Assembly (NCBI GenBank): GCA_030435675.1
Contig: CM059625.1
Coordinates: 13,330,001 to 13,394,000, forward strand
Length of the DNA stretch: 64,000 nt
Source of the DNA: Steinernema hermaphroditum
Taxonomy: Eukaryota > Nematoda > Chromadorea > Rhabditida > Steinernematidae
Direction of reading: 5' to 3'
The notes beneath the pieces are model-generated. The model ran no database searches, was not told the DNA's origin, and saw only the letters and a list, made by a program, of their open reading frames with translations. Made by a program: the position numbers and the translations under genes. Numbering within the stretch: the first letter of the stretch is position 1; each line of letters begins with the position of its first letter. This document shows positions 44,607 through 60,215 of this stretch, one piece after another.

Positions 44607-47600
44607 GTGCTTATGTCTCATCATCTGTAGTTGTTAGTTTAAAAAACGAGCCTGGAATGTTTCCTTTCCTTGCCTCGGTCACGTTCCCAACAAAATGTCG
44701 ATTCATCTGGAGGACCAGTTTTGAAGGCGTCAATGTAGCCGTAGTTCCTAATATAGAGGATGATTCCGAATTGCCGATTGAAGATGCCCAATTCGAACGG
44801 GTTAGCTCCCAGTCTTCGATACCCTCAATCTCCAAAGAATCGCTAGCCGACGTGCCAAGAATAAAATCAACCAGGTCAAAAGATTCCGTAACTTCTCAGT
44901 CACCTCGAAGAACGCCTCGATCGGTGTCTTCTGTATCGCCTTCTCCCCGCCAGTCTTCTGCTCGACACTCCCCACGCGAAACTCCGGTTGTACCACCTGT
45001 GCCTTCCGCAAAAGCTGCGCAGAGAAAAGCACTGGAAGTTTCTCCAGCTCTATTAGAGTTTTTCGGTGGCGGAACATCTTACGGTGCAGAGTCGTGTTTT
45101 TCAAAAGTTCCGCCACAGCCCACAGATCAAGGCCGGTTCGGGCGAAAGAATCTGCTGGAGCGGGAAAGGAGGGAAGAGTCACCGTTCCGCTCAACGTGCA
45201 CTCAGGTCCCACCCTCAACGTTATCGTGTTTCCAAACGATTGACGACCACAATGCGAGGTACGAAAGTTGCAAGAAGAACGTCGGATGGAACTCATCGGC
45301 AAGTCACTTTGATGTGATTCCGCAATGTTCTGCACCGGGCCCCGACCTCGGTGACGACGAAGAACAAGAGCCCATGCTAGAAGAGCCGTGTCCGGTTGCA
45401 TCGATCTCGACAGACCAATTCATGCAGCTTTCTATGCGTTGCAATCTCGAGAACGGAAAGTCACCCACTGAGGACTCCGATTGGCGTGACGCCACAGAGG
45501 ATGTTCTGTGCAGCGAGGCCACAGTAAATGAGGCCGAGAGCGCGCGAATAGCGCGCAAAAAGTCGCGCGGCCTGGACCGGACGTCTCTGCTCGATGTGCC
45601 AGGCCCCGAGATCGCGCCTGACAGCGAAGAGCACGATGAGGAAGCATCCGCAGATCGCGCGTCCTTACAAGGGGAGGCGGAAGAGAACTCGAGCGGCGAC
45701 AGCACAGTGGAAGCTGCCGCGCGTGCGACCAGCGCGACCCCTGACGAGAAATCGATGACGCCAGAGAGGGGGGAGGAGTCACCGGCCCAATCCAATGGCG
45801 ACCAAAATAATCCGGACTCTGACGACGCCGGACATCTCATGCGGGACGGAACTATGCCTGTACCAGCTAATGCTTCTCGTGGAGCCGGATTCGGAGAGGT
45901 TCCGATTGTCATCAAGGGAGGTCAGGTTGTCAACGATGACGCCATCTTCTCTGCCGACCTTCTCATCGAGGACAAAGTCATCAGGTTTGTATCTCCCTTT
46001 TCGATCTACGAAAACGGAACGTTTCTTTACAGGCAAGTGTCAACTTCAATTACGCCACCGCCAAATGCGGTCGTCATCGAAGCCGCTGGCAAAATGGTCC
46101 TTCCGGCCGGAATTGATGTCCATACTGATTTCGCAACCGCCGGTTCCATCGACGACTTCACATTGGGCACTAAGGCGGCGCTTGCCGGGGGAACGACTAC
46201 GGTATGTGACGACGGAAAATCTATAGGATAAAAGTGATGTTTCAGGTAATTGATGTCGTTGTTCCCGAGTCGGTGTCTGAATCTCTTGTGGCGGCTTTCG
46301 ATCGAGTGAAGGCGGTTGCCGAGGCAAAGGCTCATTGCAATTTGGCCCTGAGCGTGTGCGTGAATCGATGGTCGGATACCGTGCGACAGGAAATGCGACA
46401 GCTTGTGGAGCGTGGTGTCAACTCGTTTATTCTTGATCTGAGTAACGACAGCGACTTGTTCCAAGCCTTCGAACAATGCAGGACCCTCGGCGCTCACGCT
46501 CGTATTCTCCCGGAAAACAAAAACGTTGTGTCGCTGTTGGAGAAGCGCATGCTTCAGATGGGAATCGACGGTCCGGAAGGATACGTTCAGTCACGGCCAG
46601 CATTCGTAAGTCCACTCGTTTGAGCAGATACCGTAATCTGTGCGTTTCAGCTGGAGGGCGAGCAAGTACACCGGATGTGCGTACTGTCGCAGCTGACCAA
46701 CTGTCCATTCGCCGTCCTTTCTGTGACGTCATCACAGAGCTGTCGTGCGGTGGTTGCAGGTCGTTCCAACGGATCTTTGGTCAACGCCGAAATCGCGGTT
46801 GCTGCGTTTGCTTCCGAGCCGAATGCCTACTACGACAAGGACGTTAAGAAAGCGTCATCTCTCCTATTAGCCGCTCCAGTAAGAACCGAAGCGCGAAACA
46901 CCGATGATCTCATGGACTTAATGGCAAAGTAAGTCAGGCGCCAATTGTATTGTCTTTTTCGGGAAGCTCACCGACACTTTCGGCCATTAATTTTTTATGA
47001 CAAAAGAGAATATCGTATTAATTGAAGTTCCTAAGTATTGTAAAGGCTGCTGTGAAGGAATGCTGATGAAATGGAAGGGATCAAATGGCGCAAAACATTG
47101 CTAAGTTCTTAGTTGCTCATGCATATCCATTTCAGCAGCCCTCTCTGTGTCTGCGTCTCCGACCACCGAGCTATCAAATCTTCAGACCGAGTGTCATGTA
47201 GCGACTTCACAAAAATGCCCCGAGGATGTTCAGCCACGGAGGAACGTCTCGCCGTTCTCTGGGAAAAGGCAGTTTACTCTGGACTTGTTGATCCAATGAG
47301 ATTTGTCGCCATCACAAGTAGCAATGCAGCGAAAGTGTTCAATCTGTATCCGAAAAAAGTGAGTTTTGACCTTTGCCGTCTTTTGGCACGTCCTTTGCCT
47401 GACAAACGACTCAAGCGTCAGCTGTCCAGGTGTTCTGTTCATCAAAAACCATAGGCCACATTGAGCTTCTTCTGCACCGCTCTGATCACCTGCCCACTTT
47501 ACAACGAACAGCTGAAAGCATGCCGTGTTTTCCTGCTCCTTCACTTCTGTGTTTTGCAGGGCCGGATAGCGGTCGGTGCCGACGCTGATATTGTTGTCTG

Positions 47601-48111
47601 GGACCCTAAGGGGACCCATCAGATCTCGGCCAAGGCACACTGGTCTTCTGCCGATGTCAACGTGTTCGAAGGCCTTACTGTACATGCCACCCCTTCTGCA
47701 ACCATATGCGAAGGTCGTCTCGTGTATCAGGATGGAAAGATGAACATCGTGAGCAAAGGAAACGCCGGAACGGGAAGATTCATCGCTCTGCAGGCCAACT
47801 CGCCTCACGTCTTCGGAGTTGTGCAGGCGCGCGAAAGGGTAAAATACGACATGCTCTTGCTAGTGATACTATGAGAACTGTTTTAGATGAATACACCAGA
47901 GAAGGTCGATAGGGTAAAGTCTGAAGTGAAGAAGAACGACTACTCAGATTCCCGACCGATTACGGGAACGGGTGCTCGAGGCCAGGTGGAGGCTACTCGA
48001 AGCCCATTTGAGTCGACATTCTCGGTTTCTGGAGGAAGCGACGCCTACAAAAGTCGCGCTAGCACTAAGATCTTCCAGCCGCCAGGCGGAAAAACGACAG
48101 GTTTTTGGTAA
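44607..48111 (+). CDS. unc-33: UNC-33 / CRMP, long isoform (5' exon not found)
   Basis: Collapsin response mediator protein: a non-enzymatic dihydropyrimidinase relative that organises microtubules for axon guidance and neuronal polarity. Exons: 44607-45984, 46033-46201, 46246-46605, 46651-46928, 47136-47358, 47560-47838, 47887-48111, phase-consistent, 969 residues in view. The first 430 residues are low-complexity, Ser/Pro/acidic, as in the long isoform; the metal-hydrolase-like domain follows from [20 protein letters not shown]. Active-site positions of dihydropyrimidinase are replaced: HTH by VHTDF, the bridging Lys by Ile in [10 protein letters not shown], and the later His by Pro in ARILPENK. 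So this is a pseudoenzyme, as known for CRMPs. A Ser/Thr/Gly-rich tail ends GGKTTGFW. Shorter isoforms starting inside the first exon are likely. The next paralogue begins 268 bases downstream. Confidence 0.92.
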
Positions 48112-48378
48112 TCTCCTCGATAGGCTTTGCTTAAATTCCATGTGCACAATTCACTTGTAGCTTTGCCTGTATTCGCTATTATTACTTAACTTATTTCTCC
48201 ACTGCTCCGTGAATCTCTTCTCTCATTCCCCACTCTATCCGACGAGTTTTGTTGTACGACTTCGTTTTAGCATAAACATCTCGGAGAAGCCTATTCGATT
48301 TTATCTATATGGGGTTTATCCTCCGACTACTTGCAGATAACGGTTTCATAATTTTACACTTGTTTAGATTAAGCGAGT
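48112..48378 (+). promoter_or_regulatory. Spacer with trans-splice acceptor between unc-33 and dihydropyrimidinase
   Basis: A 267-base same-strand spacer. An acceptor (CACTTGTTTAG) ends at 48367, 11 bases before the next ATG, with no matching donor needed; this is consistent with SL trans-splicing of a downstream operon gene. Confidence 0.5.
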
Positions 48379-50619
<2,241 letters not shown>

Positions 50620-51119
50620 ACGACACGAACGAAACCGTTTGCTTTCGCTGTCGTCGACAGTCCTATCACGCCATCACCTGCTCGAGCCTTCTCTGCTCGA
50701 CCGCTTGCACCCGCTTCATTCATTTACGGTCATCACATGCTTTGTAGATGTAATGCGGATGACGTCTGCTCGCTGCGCACAGATTGGAAATGATAAATAT
50801 ATTTGGAAACCCCAAAATAAACGATCAGCGTTGTTACAACTGCAAACGGTGACACGGCGCGAATCCATCGGTTTCCCCATCGCGTTGTATTTTTCGCATT
50901 TCTTCGCTGAATTTCGTTTGCATTCAGAGCGTGTGAATGTTTGCGATCCCTCGTTTCCACAGTTTTCTGGCGGTCCGGCAGACAGCTAAAGGTTTTTTCT
51001 TTTTCTTTTGTTTTTTTCTGTCATAACCTGCATCTGCTGTATCTGTTGTATCATAATTATATGAGTATATATTCATGATGTTTTAAGGAATTTCACGCTT
51101 TTTGGCTTCTCAAACAACA
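50620..51119. other. Spacer between dihydropyrimidinase and aminoacylase genes
   Basis: Same-strand spacer of 500 bases with a poly-T/TTTTCTTTT tract at about 50994-51020 and TTTTAAG at 51081-51087. No coding exon recognised. Confidence 0.4.
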
Positions 51120-52831
51120 ATGGCAAACAACGATCAGAACGAAGATATTGCCGTGACCAATTTCCGTCGATACATTCGTGTGAACACCGAACAACCTAAT
51201 CCCAATTATGGTCAGTATTATTTTTATAATTTTTTTTGTCAGCAACAAGCGCACATATCATTGTAATGTTTCTAAATTCCAATTGATTTCAGCCGAATGC
51301 AAGGAGTTTCTCTACGGACTTGGCAAAGACCTTGGATTCGAGTGCAATTCTCACGAGGTTCGTAGTTCGGACGTAATGCGCTCACCTAATTTTCGTCTTT
51401 TAGTGTGTTCCGGGAAAGCCTATCGTATGGCTAACGAAGAAAGGAACTGATCCGTCCCGCAAGTCCTTGATGCTTTATTCGCACACTGACGTCGTTCCGA
51501 CGTTCAAGGTACTACGGCGTAAATTGTGAATGCGCGATGATGCAAGTGGTTGTTTAGGACATGTGGACTTATGATCCTTACGCTGCGGTTAAGGATGACC
51601 AAGGTCGAATCTTTGGACGCGGAACTCAAGACATGAAGAGTGTTGGTATCCAGTATGTAGAAGCGCTGCGCCGTTTACTCTCGAAAGGCGAAGGAGATTT
51701 TCTGCGGACCATCCATGTCGTGTTCGGTCCCGGCATGTGTGAACTTTTTTATTCTTTATGGATTATGTTTGCTTTGTAGAGGAGGAACTTGGAGGTGCTG
51801 AAGGGATGGAGATGTTTATTGAAACTGAGCAATTTAAGAACCTCAATATCGGATTTTCCTTGGATGAGGGTATTGCTAACCCCGATGACCACTTCAAGGT
51901 TTACTATGCTGAGCGCTGCCCATGGTGTAGGTGTCTTCTGTTTTTATGGAAACAAAACTTGTTTAGGGCTGAAAGTTACCTGCCCCGGCTCTCCTGGACA
52001 CGGATCTCGATTTCTTGAGAATACACCCGGAGCGAAACTGGTATGTTGGATTTAATTTCATATTGAAGAAAGAACAGCAATACTTTAGCAAGCGGTCATC
52101 AACAACTTCCTTCAATGGCGTGAGTCTCAGAAAGCCATCCTGGAAGCTAACTCGGACGCCATGACATTGGGCGACATCACCAGTTGCAATCTGACGAAGG
52201 TTGATGTAAGTACACATTACAAAAGTGCCCTTTAATAAGTCTGAATGTTTAGGGGGGAGTACAAATGAACGTCGTACCCGCCGAAATGAACGCTTACTTT
52301 GATATTCGGGTAACCCCTCTTGATGACTACGAAGTGAGTTCTGTCTTAGAGAAGCCTTTAATTGTGTCCATGTGCAGGAGATTGAAAAGAAGATCGCAGA
52401 ATTTTGCAAGAGTGCAGGTGATGACGTTACGTATAGTTTCATTCAAAAGGCGATGATCAAAAATATGACTCCCACAAATAAGTCAGACCCGTGGTGGAAT
52501 ATTTTCTCGTCCGTTTTGGAAGAGAAGTAAGTGTTTCGCATTGTGTGCATCCGTTATATTTACTTTCAGCAAACTGGAATACAAGACGGAAATCTTCGTT
52601 GGTGCTACTGATTCACGCTTCTTGCGTCGTGTAAGTACTCTCGAAAATGCTCTACTCTCATAAAAATTATTTGTTAAGGCTGGTTACAAGGCTATTGGCT
52701 TCAGCCCGATGAAGAATACTCCCACGCTCTTGCATGACCATGACGAATTCCTCACGGAAGACGAGTACCTACGCGGCGTGGAGATCTACGAAAAACTTAT
52801 CTCCGCTTTGGCTAACAACGCTGAGGACTGA
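51120..52831 (+). CDS. Aminoacylase-1 (ACY1), M20 metallopeptidase family
   Basis: Cytosolic zinc enzyme that hydrolyses N-acetyl amino acids. Exons: 51120-51210, 51293-51357, 51404-51508, 51558-51732, 51780-51926, 51967-52040, 52089-52205, 52253-52333, 52378-52526, 52570-52630, 52679-52831; 1218 bases, 405 residues. Zinc and catalytic residues are visible: [11 protein letters not shown] (His), GRGTQDMK (Asp), the EEELGG pair of Glu, SLDEGIANP and LLHDHDEF (His). The dimerisation-domain strings [19 protein letters not shown] and [20 protein letters not shown] match ACY1. The intron after GPE works best with a GC donor (51733) giving VFGPEEELGG, which preserves family spacing (VPDEEVGG in human). 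The 3' flank has AATAAATAG at about 52910. C. elegans has several close paralogues. Confidence 0.95.
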
Positions 52832-54480
52832 AGCTCGTGATGCGATGTAGATAAAGCTTTGAGTAATGTGACGTTTTATGCGTAACTTACACGAACTAAC
52901 CTATTCATAATAAATAGTTTAACTGCGGTGGTGGCGTAATAGAAGTGCGTGTTGACGCAAGGATTTTACGATGTAGCGACTCTGGCCACTTTTTACGTTC
53001 ATTAGAGGGGGTTGTGATGAAATGCCGCATTTATCGGCGCATTATGAGTCGTTTGATTCACGTAACCGATAGTTTGCTTCGCTTTTGTTCTCGCATTTAA
53101 CATCATTCATTCCCTTCATTTACAACATGCTTTTCGACAACCGGTATCGATGACGGCGCTTTGGATTCGCGAGGGATACGTGATCGCATAACAACTAACT
53201 GCTACTGCAGGTCCCTCACTGATCGGCATTGAGGTGCAGTCGAACTGGTTTCCTCACAAAAAGGTCGAAAACATTCTTTTGGCCACCGTCGGCGTGCCTT
53301 TGTTGGACTAGGAAAAGAGGAGACGTCGTCAAGGTTGTTCCGCGTACGGCTGTGAGTGGAGGAGCTCCGGATGACAATGAGAAACGTGTTTGTTTGTAAT
53401 CCCTTCATTGTAGATAAAGTGGTTTTGTGAGATTATTTGTTGTTAATACGCTAATGCGGCGCTCGCTTATTCCGTCGTTGTTCAGGTAGCGAACGGCAGT
53501 CAGGCAGGTAGAGAAAGAGTGCCCAGCCGACATTGAGCGGATTGAAACCATGTTAGCTTCTTTCCAAAAAAGAGGAGAACAGGACAACCGGGCACCGATT
53601 GCGGATTAACTTCGCCATAATCCGTCAACGCTGGCCGACTGTTTGTTTTGGTTGTTTTTGGGGTTCTAATCAGCTTTGCAAAAGGCCCGACATACGAAGG
53701 AATTCGAAGGAGTGGAGGCCCTTTGGCCGAGTGTTGTGTGCTCTTCATGAGTTACCCACAGGGTTTGTCCACGACGTCACCCTCCAGCTACCGGTTTTCA
53801 TGGTCCTCAGGACGGTCGTTGCAAAGTGCGGACTGTCCATTGGGCACTACTGGGAGTGGGGCAAACATGGGTGCACCGAGACTTGCTCGCTAAGGGGTGT
53901 CAACTGTCAACAAAAGTATCATTTAGAGCAAACAAAGAAAAAGCGACTGGTCAGAGGGGCCGAAGAACTTTTTGGACATGACAACAAACACTCAGCCGGA
54001 AAGGGCCGATAACCGCGCTGGGATCGAAACCAGACCGTTGGGCGGCGGCCGACTAGCCCGGCCGAGACTGTTGTTGCTTGTTGTTTCTCTTTTTTCCTCT
54101 CTTCTCTAATTGCTTGCGGCAGTGCACTTTTGCACCACCCTCTTGCGCAAGGGATTTTCCCGATGCTGAGTCACAGACAGCTGCAAACCGCCTCGAGGCC
54201 CGACCCCGCCCACTGATTTGATCGCTTCAGGTAAAATGTGCCTCGCGCAGCCAGCTACTGTATTATATTCATATCGTACTGGTTTGTGGAGTGTGAGCGG
54301 GTGCGGTGAGGAGCAAGCGGATTCGTTATTCATTGATCAGTCGGCGGCAACAGATCGCCGGGCACTCCCTCATCAACTGCCTCCCTTTCTGTCGCCGCTT
54401 CCTGTCTTCGGAAGTTCAGCTTGGGTTCAGGTCGTCAACCTTAACCCCCATTGAGTGCCGTGAACACCCAAAATGTTCTT
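52832..54480. other. Gene-free 1.6 kb upstream of the astacin gene
   Basis: After an AATAAA at about 52910 no convincing coding or RNA feature is seen. A 138-codon open frame at 53599-54012 (+) has no splice context or family resemblance. Probably aminoacylase 3' UTR plus astacin promoter. Confidence 0.4.
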
Positions 54481-56522
54481 ATGATGAACCGCGCCTTACT
54501 ATGTGAGATTGCCGCCTTTCTCTGTTTTCTTCAAGCTATTGGTAAGCCACTTTCGCCTGCTAACATTCACTGACAAACAGGCGTCCTACAGTTAGAGGTT
54601 TTTTTTTCGAGACCAACGATAGAGCGGTCTGGTTCTTTGCCATTGTTCTCTAGTCGGCCTTTTCACAGATTTTTGTTTGTTGTCGACAACCCTTAGCGAC
54701 GTTTTGCACAAAACCCGAAGTTTTTAGTAGTCTATCTTAAGAAGTTTCGAGATTGTTGAGCAAGTCTAGCAACAACAGCACGAGAAAATGCATTTTCAAT
54801 CGAGACTTTTAATTATTATTCATAAATTATAACTACGCAGTTTCTTTTAGATGTTGTTAATGCTCAGTCGTACCTCACCGAAAAAGATTTCCTCGCTCCG
54901 CTCTATGGTAATCCTCACAAAATGCCATGCATAATAGATCCGGACGGAGTTTAGACGACGATGCAATAACCCTTTCTGATGAAGACTTCGACAATGCACG
55001 GAAGTTGAGTAGAGATATGGGTTCGTATCGTGCAAGATAGGGTGAAAAGTAACGGTCGATTCTAGTGAACACGCAGTCCAGGCGACGGGTCCTTTCTCAT
55101 CAGAAGTACTACCGTGGCGATATTCGAGGACGGGCTGCATGGACTTCCGTAGGAATCCCTTGTCATAGGCATCACGAGAGTAACAAAATCATTTAAGAAA
55201 CTTAAAGTGGGGGTCAGAAGGAATGGCGTTACCAGTATGATCAAGAAATGGCCGAACGGAAGGATTCCTTACGTGATTAGCAGTCAGTACAATGAGCGAG
55301 AACGTGCTGTCCTGGCACGGGCTTTTCAGGAGTACCACTCTAGAACATGCATTCGCTTTGTGCCAAGGACGTCCTTTGATCAGGACTACCTGTACATCGG
55401 CAAGATTGACGGGTAGACCAAAATCTGAGGCATCCGTCAAGTCCAAAATGAAACTTTAGATGCTACTCGGACGTAGGTCGAGCCGGTGGAAGACAGGAAC
55501 TGTCCCTCGACGATGGCTGTTTGCAGTACGACACGGCTATTCACGAGTTGATGCACGCAGTTGGCTTCTACCATGAACATGAACGCTGGGATCGCGATCA
55601 GTACATATCAATTCTGTGGAACAACATCGACAAAGGTTGGTGCACAGGCTTTAGAAGAAACAATTTGCCATTCGAACGGATTAGAAAATACCATGATTCT
55701 TTTGTTGTTTTCCTGCAGCAGAGATGAGATATGGGATGCAGGCTTCAGGAAATTGTTTTTGTAGATGTTTTCAAGAAAGGTTGCACCCTTGTATTAGTAA
55801 TTCTTGTGCTTTTCTCTCATCTTTTGTTGGCAAGGCGATCTTTTTCCACAGAGAAATGTTCAGAAGACCTTTCTGTATAAGCCAAATCAGTGATGCTTCT
55901 TTAGATGCGTACGATCAGTTCGGGCGAGTGGATCTGACGGAGAGCTCCTACTACGGACAAGTCTATGATTACTACTCGATCATGCACTACGACAGCTTGG
56001 CCTTCAGCAAAAATGGCTTCGAAACGCTGGTCGCAAAACGCCCCGAGATGACAGCAGTCATCGGCTCCGCCATAGATTTCAGTCCCGTTGACTTAATCAA
56101 AATCAACAAACTTTACAATTGCCCAGCTCCGAACACTGTCGACGTCACTAACTGGCAAGGAGGCCCCATGGGTCCGACACCGGTTACCGTTCCCCTTCCA
56201 CCACCGCCGCCGCCATCGCCAACATCACCAACAGTCGGCGACAGAGTGGCCGTTGTGGGTGGTGAGTCATCTTATAAACACAATTTTTGCCATGACTCAA
56301 CACTTAGAATGTGCCGATCGCACCAACTTGTGCTGGCGATGGCTGGATCGATGCAGATCATACTTCTTCGAAAAAATCATGAAGGAGTTCTGCGCAATGT
56401 CGTGTGGGTACTGCGTTGCTCCGGCGAGCCCGATGAAGCCGACGGCGCTTTCGCTGCAGAGGATGCTCAGCCTCACGCCTGGCGCAGAGATCATTCCCCC
56501 TCTCTACCAACGTTTTGGATGA
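54481..56522 (+). CDS. Secreted astacin metalloprotease with C-terminal ShK domain (NAS family)
   Basis: Zinc endopeptidase of the nematode astacin (NAS) family. Exons: 54481-54541, 54851-54907, 54955-55020, 55066-55148, 55198-55412, 55460-55635, 55905-56261, 56308-56522; 1230 bases, 409 residues. Signal peptide 1-20 ([14 protein letters not shown]), propeptide to about 95, catalytic domain about 96-310 beginning [18 protein letters not shown]. The zinc motif [15 protein letters not shown] (about 188-202) and Met-turn [13 protein letters not shown] are complete. A Pro-rich linker ([17 protein letters not shown]) leads to a six-cysteine ShK module starting [12 protein letters not shown] and ending FCAMSCGYC (about 338-374). 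There is no EGF or CUB domain, so it resembles the NAS group with ShK tails. The acceptor at 55198 is weak; the rest is well supported. Confidence 0.92.
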
Positions 56523-57015
56523 ATCGAGGAAAGAAGCTGAAGTATCAAGTCGTCGAACTGCCAACGGTGTCAATCTAGTCATTAGAGTGTGGATGTGTCT
56601 ATGAACCGGGTATAAGTAAAACATTATAGTGTACTCTGAACTACACATTAGAGAACAGCAACCTATACAATAATCGAAATTATATAGAAGCAGCAGCTAA
56701 ATAAGAGGGTAAAGATTTATTAAGGAAATAATATAGGGCTATTAAATACAAACGCAGGAGACTTTACAAACCGATGGGAATATGTCATTTCATTCATCAC
56801 TAAACGATTCTATACAGTAAGGAATACAAACGGGAATATGGCAGATTCTCTGCATAGATCAACACGTAATAAAACCGTTATTCGAGGCCCTCAACATGCA
56901 ACTGAAAACAGGACCGACTAGCAGTCTCGCTATGAACTAGCCATATTGTAGCACGCTTTTCTGGAGGCACATCCGTTAAGGAGAAAAAAATAAGGTTAAG
57001 GTTTTACGGGAAGAG
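56523..57015. other. Convergent 3' region, astacin and ARF6 genes
   Basis: AT-rich 3' flanks; no coding feature or repeat recognised. Confidence 0.4.
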
Positions 57016-57679
<664 letters not shown>

Positions 57680-58761
57680 TTTGTCGAATGCCGAGCGTCG
57701 TGGGCTTCCCTCTTCACAGCACACTTCGCGCTGGGTAAGCAACGAATCACCGCAGCACTTCGATCAAATGAACAAACAGTGTAATGCTAAAAACACACAA
57801 ATGAATTCTCGAATCAGTGGACTAATGAAATCTTTAGACGCGGAAATTAAGCGATAACGAATGGCAGATCTTAGGCAGGTTCAGTATCGCTGTTGACAGT
57901 CGTCAGGGCAAAAGAATCTGTGGAACAGGACGGTAAAGTAAGCGACATATTGATCGAGAAATGCGTTTGTAAAAAAGACGAGAGATGATTTATGTTGCCC
58001 TGAGTGCGGCAGAATCACGAGCCGTTTCACGTCTTTTACAGCTTTTTGTTGCCGCAATTCAGCGCGGCCTATCATGCCAGTGTGAATCTGTCTCGTCGGG
58101 GCGGTCGCCGATGATAAACCAAATAATGCAAATTGGACGCTGTCCGATGCGACCAGGTCGACCATTCCTGCGCCCACCGCCAGGACGATCGCTACGGGAC
58201 CACTCTCTTCGCACCGAATCGCAATTCAGACTGGCGCCGAAACGCATCGGAACTACGTCGAGTACACGTGGTTCCAAGAATTAAAACTCAATCGAAAATA
58301 TGCTTATCCCAAATTTAGCGCGTTTTACGCATTCCTCGCGACCATATGAGCACGAATGCAAAGTGCTTAGGCTCAACAAACTGGTAGTCTTTCAGCGTGT
58401 TATTCGGCCTTGGTCATATTTGGTCGAGATATAGAAACTCTCCGTGTCGGTTTATGGAAACTTTCCGTAACGTTCCTGTAATCATTCAAAAGTTCTTGAA
58501 GGATTGGAACACATATTCCACCATCCAGACAACAGTGCTTCCCAAAAATTTAAATCATTTCTATCGACTGTATTGTAGCGACTGAACCTTCCGTAGCTTT
58601 AAGCTTTTCATCATGGCGTGTCATTCATTCTTGTGCATCGCATTAATCTATCATGCCCTCCTAACAGACTGAATATTGCGCCTTCTAATTCATTAGCTGC
58701 ATGAGTCGTTAACATTTTTCAGAGTATCGACCACCTTTAAGCTCTCGGATCCTTTCACACC
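57680..58761. other. Divergent promoter region, ARF6 and SEC13
   Basis: About 1.1 kb between opposite-strand starts; both promoters presumably lie here. No RNA gene or repeat recognised. Confidence 0.4.
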
Positions 58762-59985
58762 ATGGTTCGACGGTTTCATATGAGTATCCGCCATATAATG
58801 ATGAAAATTTAGGCCTCAGTTGTTGCAAAAGTCGACACTCAACATCGTGATGTCATCGTAAGTCTGAATCGTTTCTCGCCTAGCGGCGACTTCCTACTGT
58901 TTACAGCACGATGCCCAACTCAATTTCTATGGCACACGATTGGCCACCTGTTCTCATGACCGAGTCGTGAAAATTTTCGAAATAAAGCAAAATGGCCAAA
59001 GCTACCAAATGGCAGACCTTACTGGACACGATGGACCCGTGTGGCAAGTCACTTGGGCTCATCCAAAATTCGACAACGTCCTTGCTTCCTGTTCACACGA
59101 CAGGTAATCGGTTTACTGAGCATCCGTTCACTACAGGATTGCTTCAGGAAGGTGATCGTCTGGAAAGAGATGAACGGAAAGTGGCCAAAAATCTACGAGT
59201 ACAACCAGCACGAGGCGAGCATCAACTCGATCTGCTGGGCGCCCCAAGAATATGGATTAATCCTCGCGTGTGCTTCCACGGACAACAACATTTCTATCCT
59301 GGAGTTCATGCCTGACCGTACGTGGAATCCGGTGAAGATCCAGGACGCGCACAAGAATGGCGTCAACGCCGTCTCGTGGGCTCCAGCGGCTCCGACAGCG
59401 CCAATCACCCAACCTGGCGTACAGCGCCCACCCATGCGTATTGTCTCCGCTGGAAACGACAAAATGGTCAAAATCTGGAAGTAAGAGACAAGTTATCCTA
59501 ATAATTGCACTACATTTTTTGTGTTGCAGACGAACCGATAACGACTGGGTGCAGGAAGCTGTTCTTGAAGGACATGACGAATGGGTTCGGGACGTGGCTT
59601 GGGCTCAGACTGTCGCTCAGGGCTGCGCTACGATCGCCTCTTGTGGACTGGTAGATTATATTTAAAATACACATACCACAAAATGCTTGGTTTTAGGACA
59701 AGAGAGTGATCATTTGGCGGTGTAAAAACCTGGACTCCAAGAACTGGACCCCTGTTGTATTACCTCTATTTGAAGACGCTCTTACTCATGTCAGTTGGTC
59801 TCTTTTTGGAACAGTTCTGGCCGTTTCCGGTGCTGACAACAAGGTAATTGCCGATTTTAAACATCATACTGATTTGCTGTGTGCTTCAGATTTCAATGTG
59901 GAGTGAACAGGGTCCCGACGAATGGGTCAAGATGATCAGTGACCGGGAAGATGATGTCGACAACGGAACAGCGATGAACAACTAA
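58762..59985 (+). CDS. npp-20: SEC13, COPII coat and nuclear pore WD40 protein
   Basis: Six-bladed propeller shared by the COPII outer coat and the nuclear pore Y complex. Firm exons: 58813-58857, 58907-59103, 59148-59480, 59530-59650, 59697-59843, 59890-59985. The 15-codon exon at 58813 begins [15 protein letters not shown] with no ATG, so an upstream start is required; the ATG at 58762-58764 (CACACCATG) followed directly by a GT would be an exon holding only the start codon and is in phase. Total would be 942 bases, 313 residues. Family strings: [59 protein letters not shown] and [11 protein letters not shown]-terminal tail is acidic. Body confidence is very high; first exon about 0.5. Confidence 0.94.
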
Positions 59986-60215
59986 TTACAAATAAGGAAC
60001 GGATTGAGTTCATTGGGTGATGGCTACCATAAAATTCATTTCCGGAGATATAAATCTTAATGTAAACGCTTGTTATCAACAGTCAACATGTCATTCTTTG
60101 ACATAAAGATTTGTATTAGGGATCGGCTTCCTGTGTTCAAGGTCTTGATCGAGATTCACCAGCAGTGCTCAAAAACATTCAGAGAAGTTACCGTTTTTAT
60201 TGGCAGATAACAGAA

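Noticed and set aside
45304..45915. 203-codon open frame antisense to the unc-33 N-terminal exon
   Set aside because: It mirrors the low-complexity, GC-rich Ser/Asp-coding strand; composition explains the lack of stops, and there is no splice context or family match.
53599..54012. 138-codon open frame upstream of the astacin gene
   Set aside because: No recognisable domain, no acceptor or trans-splice site before the start, and unbiased composition.
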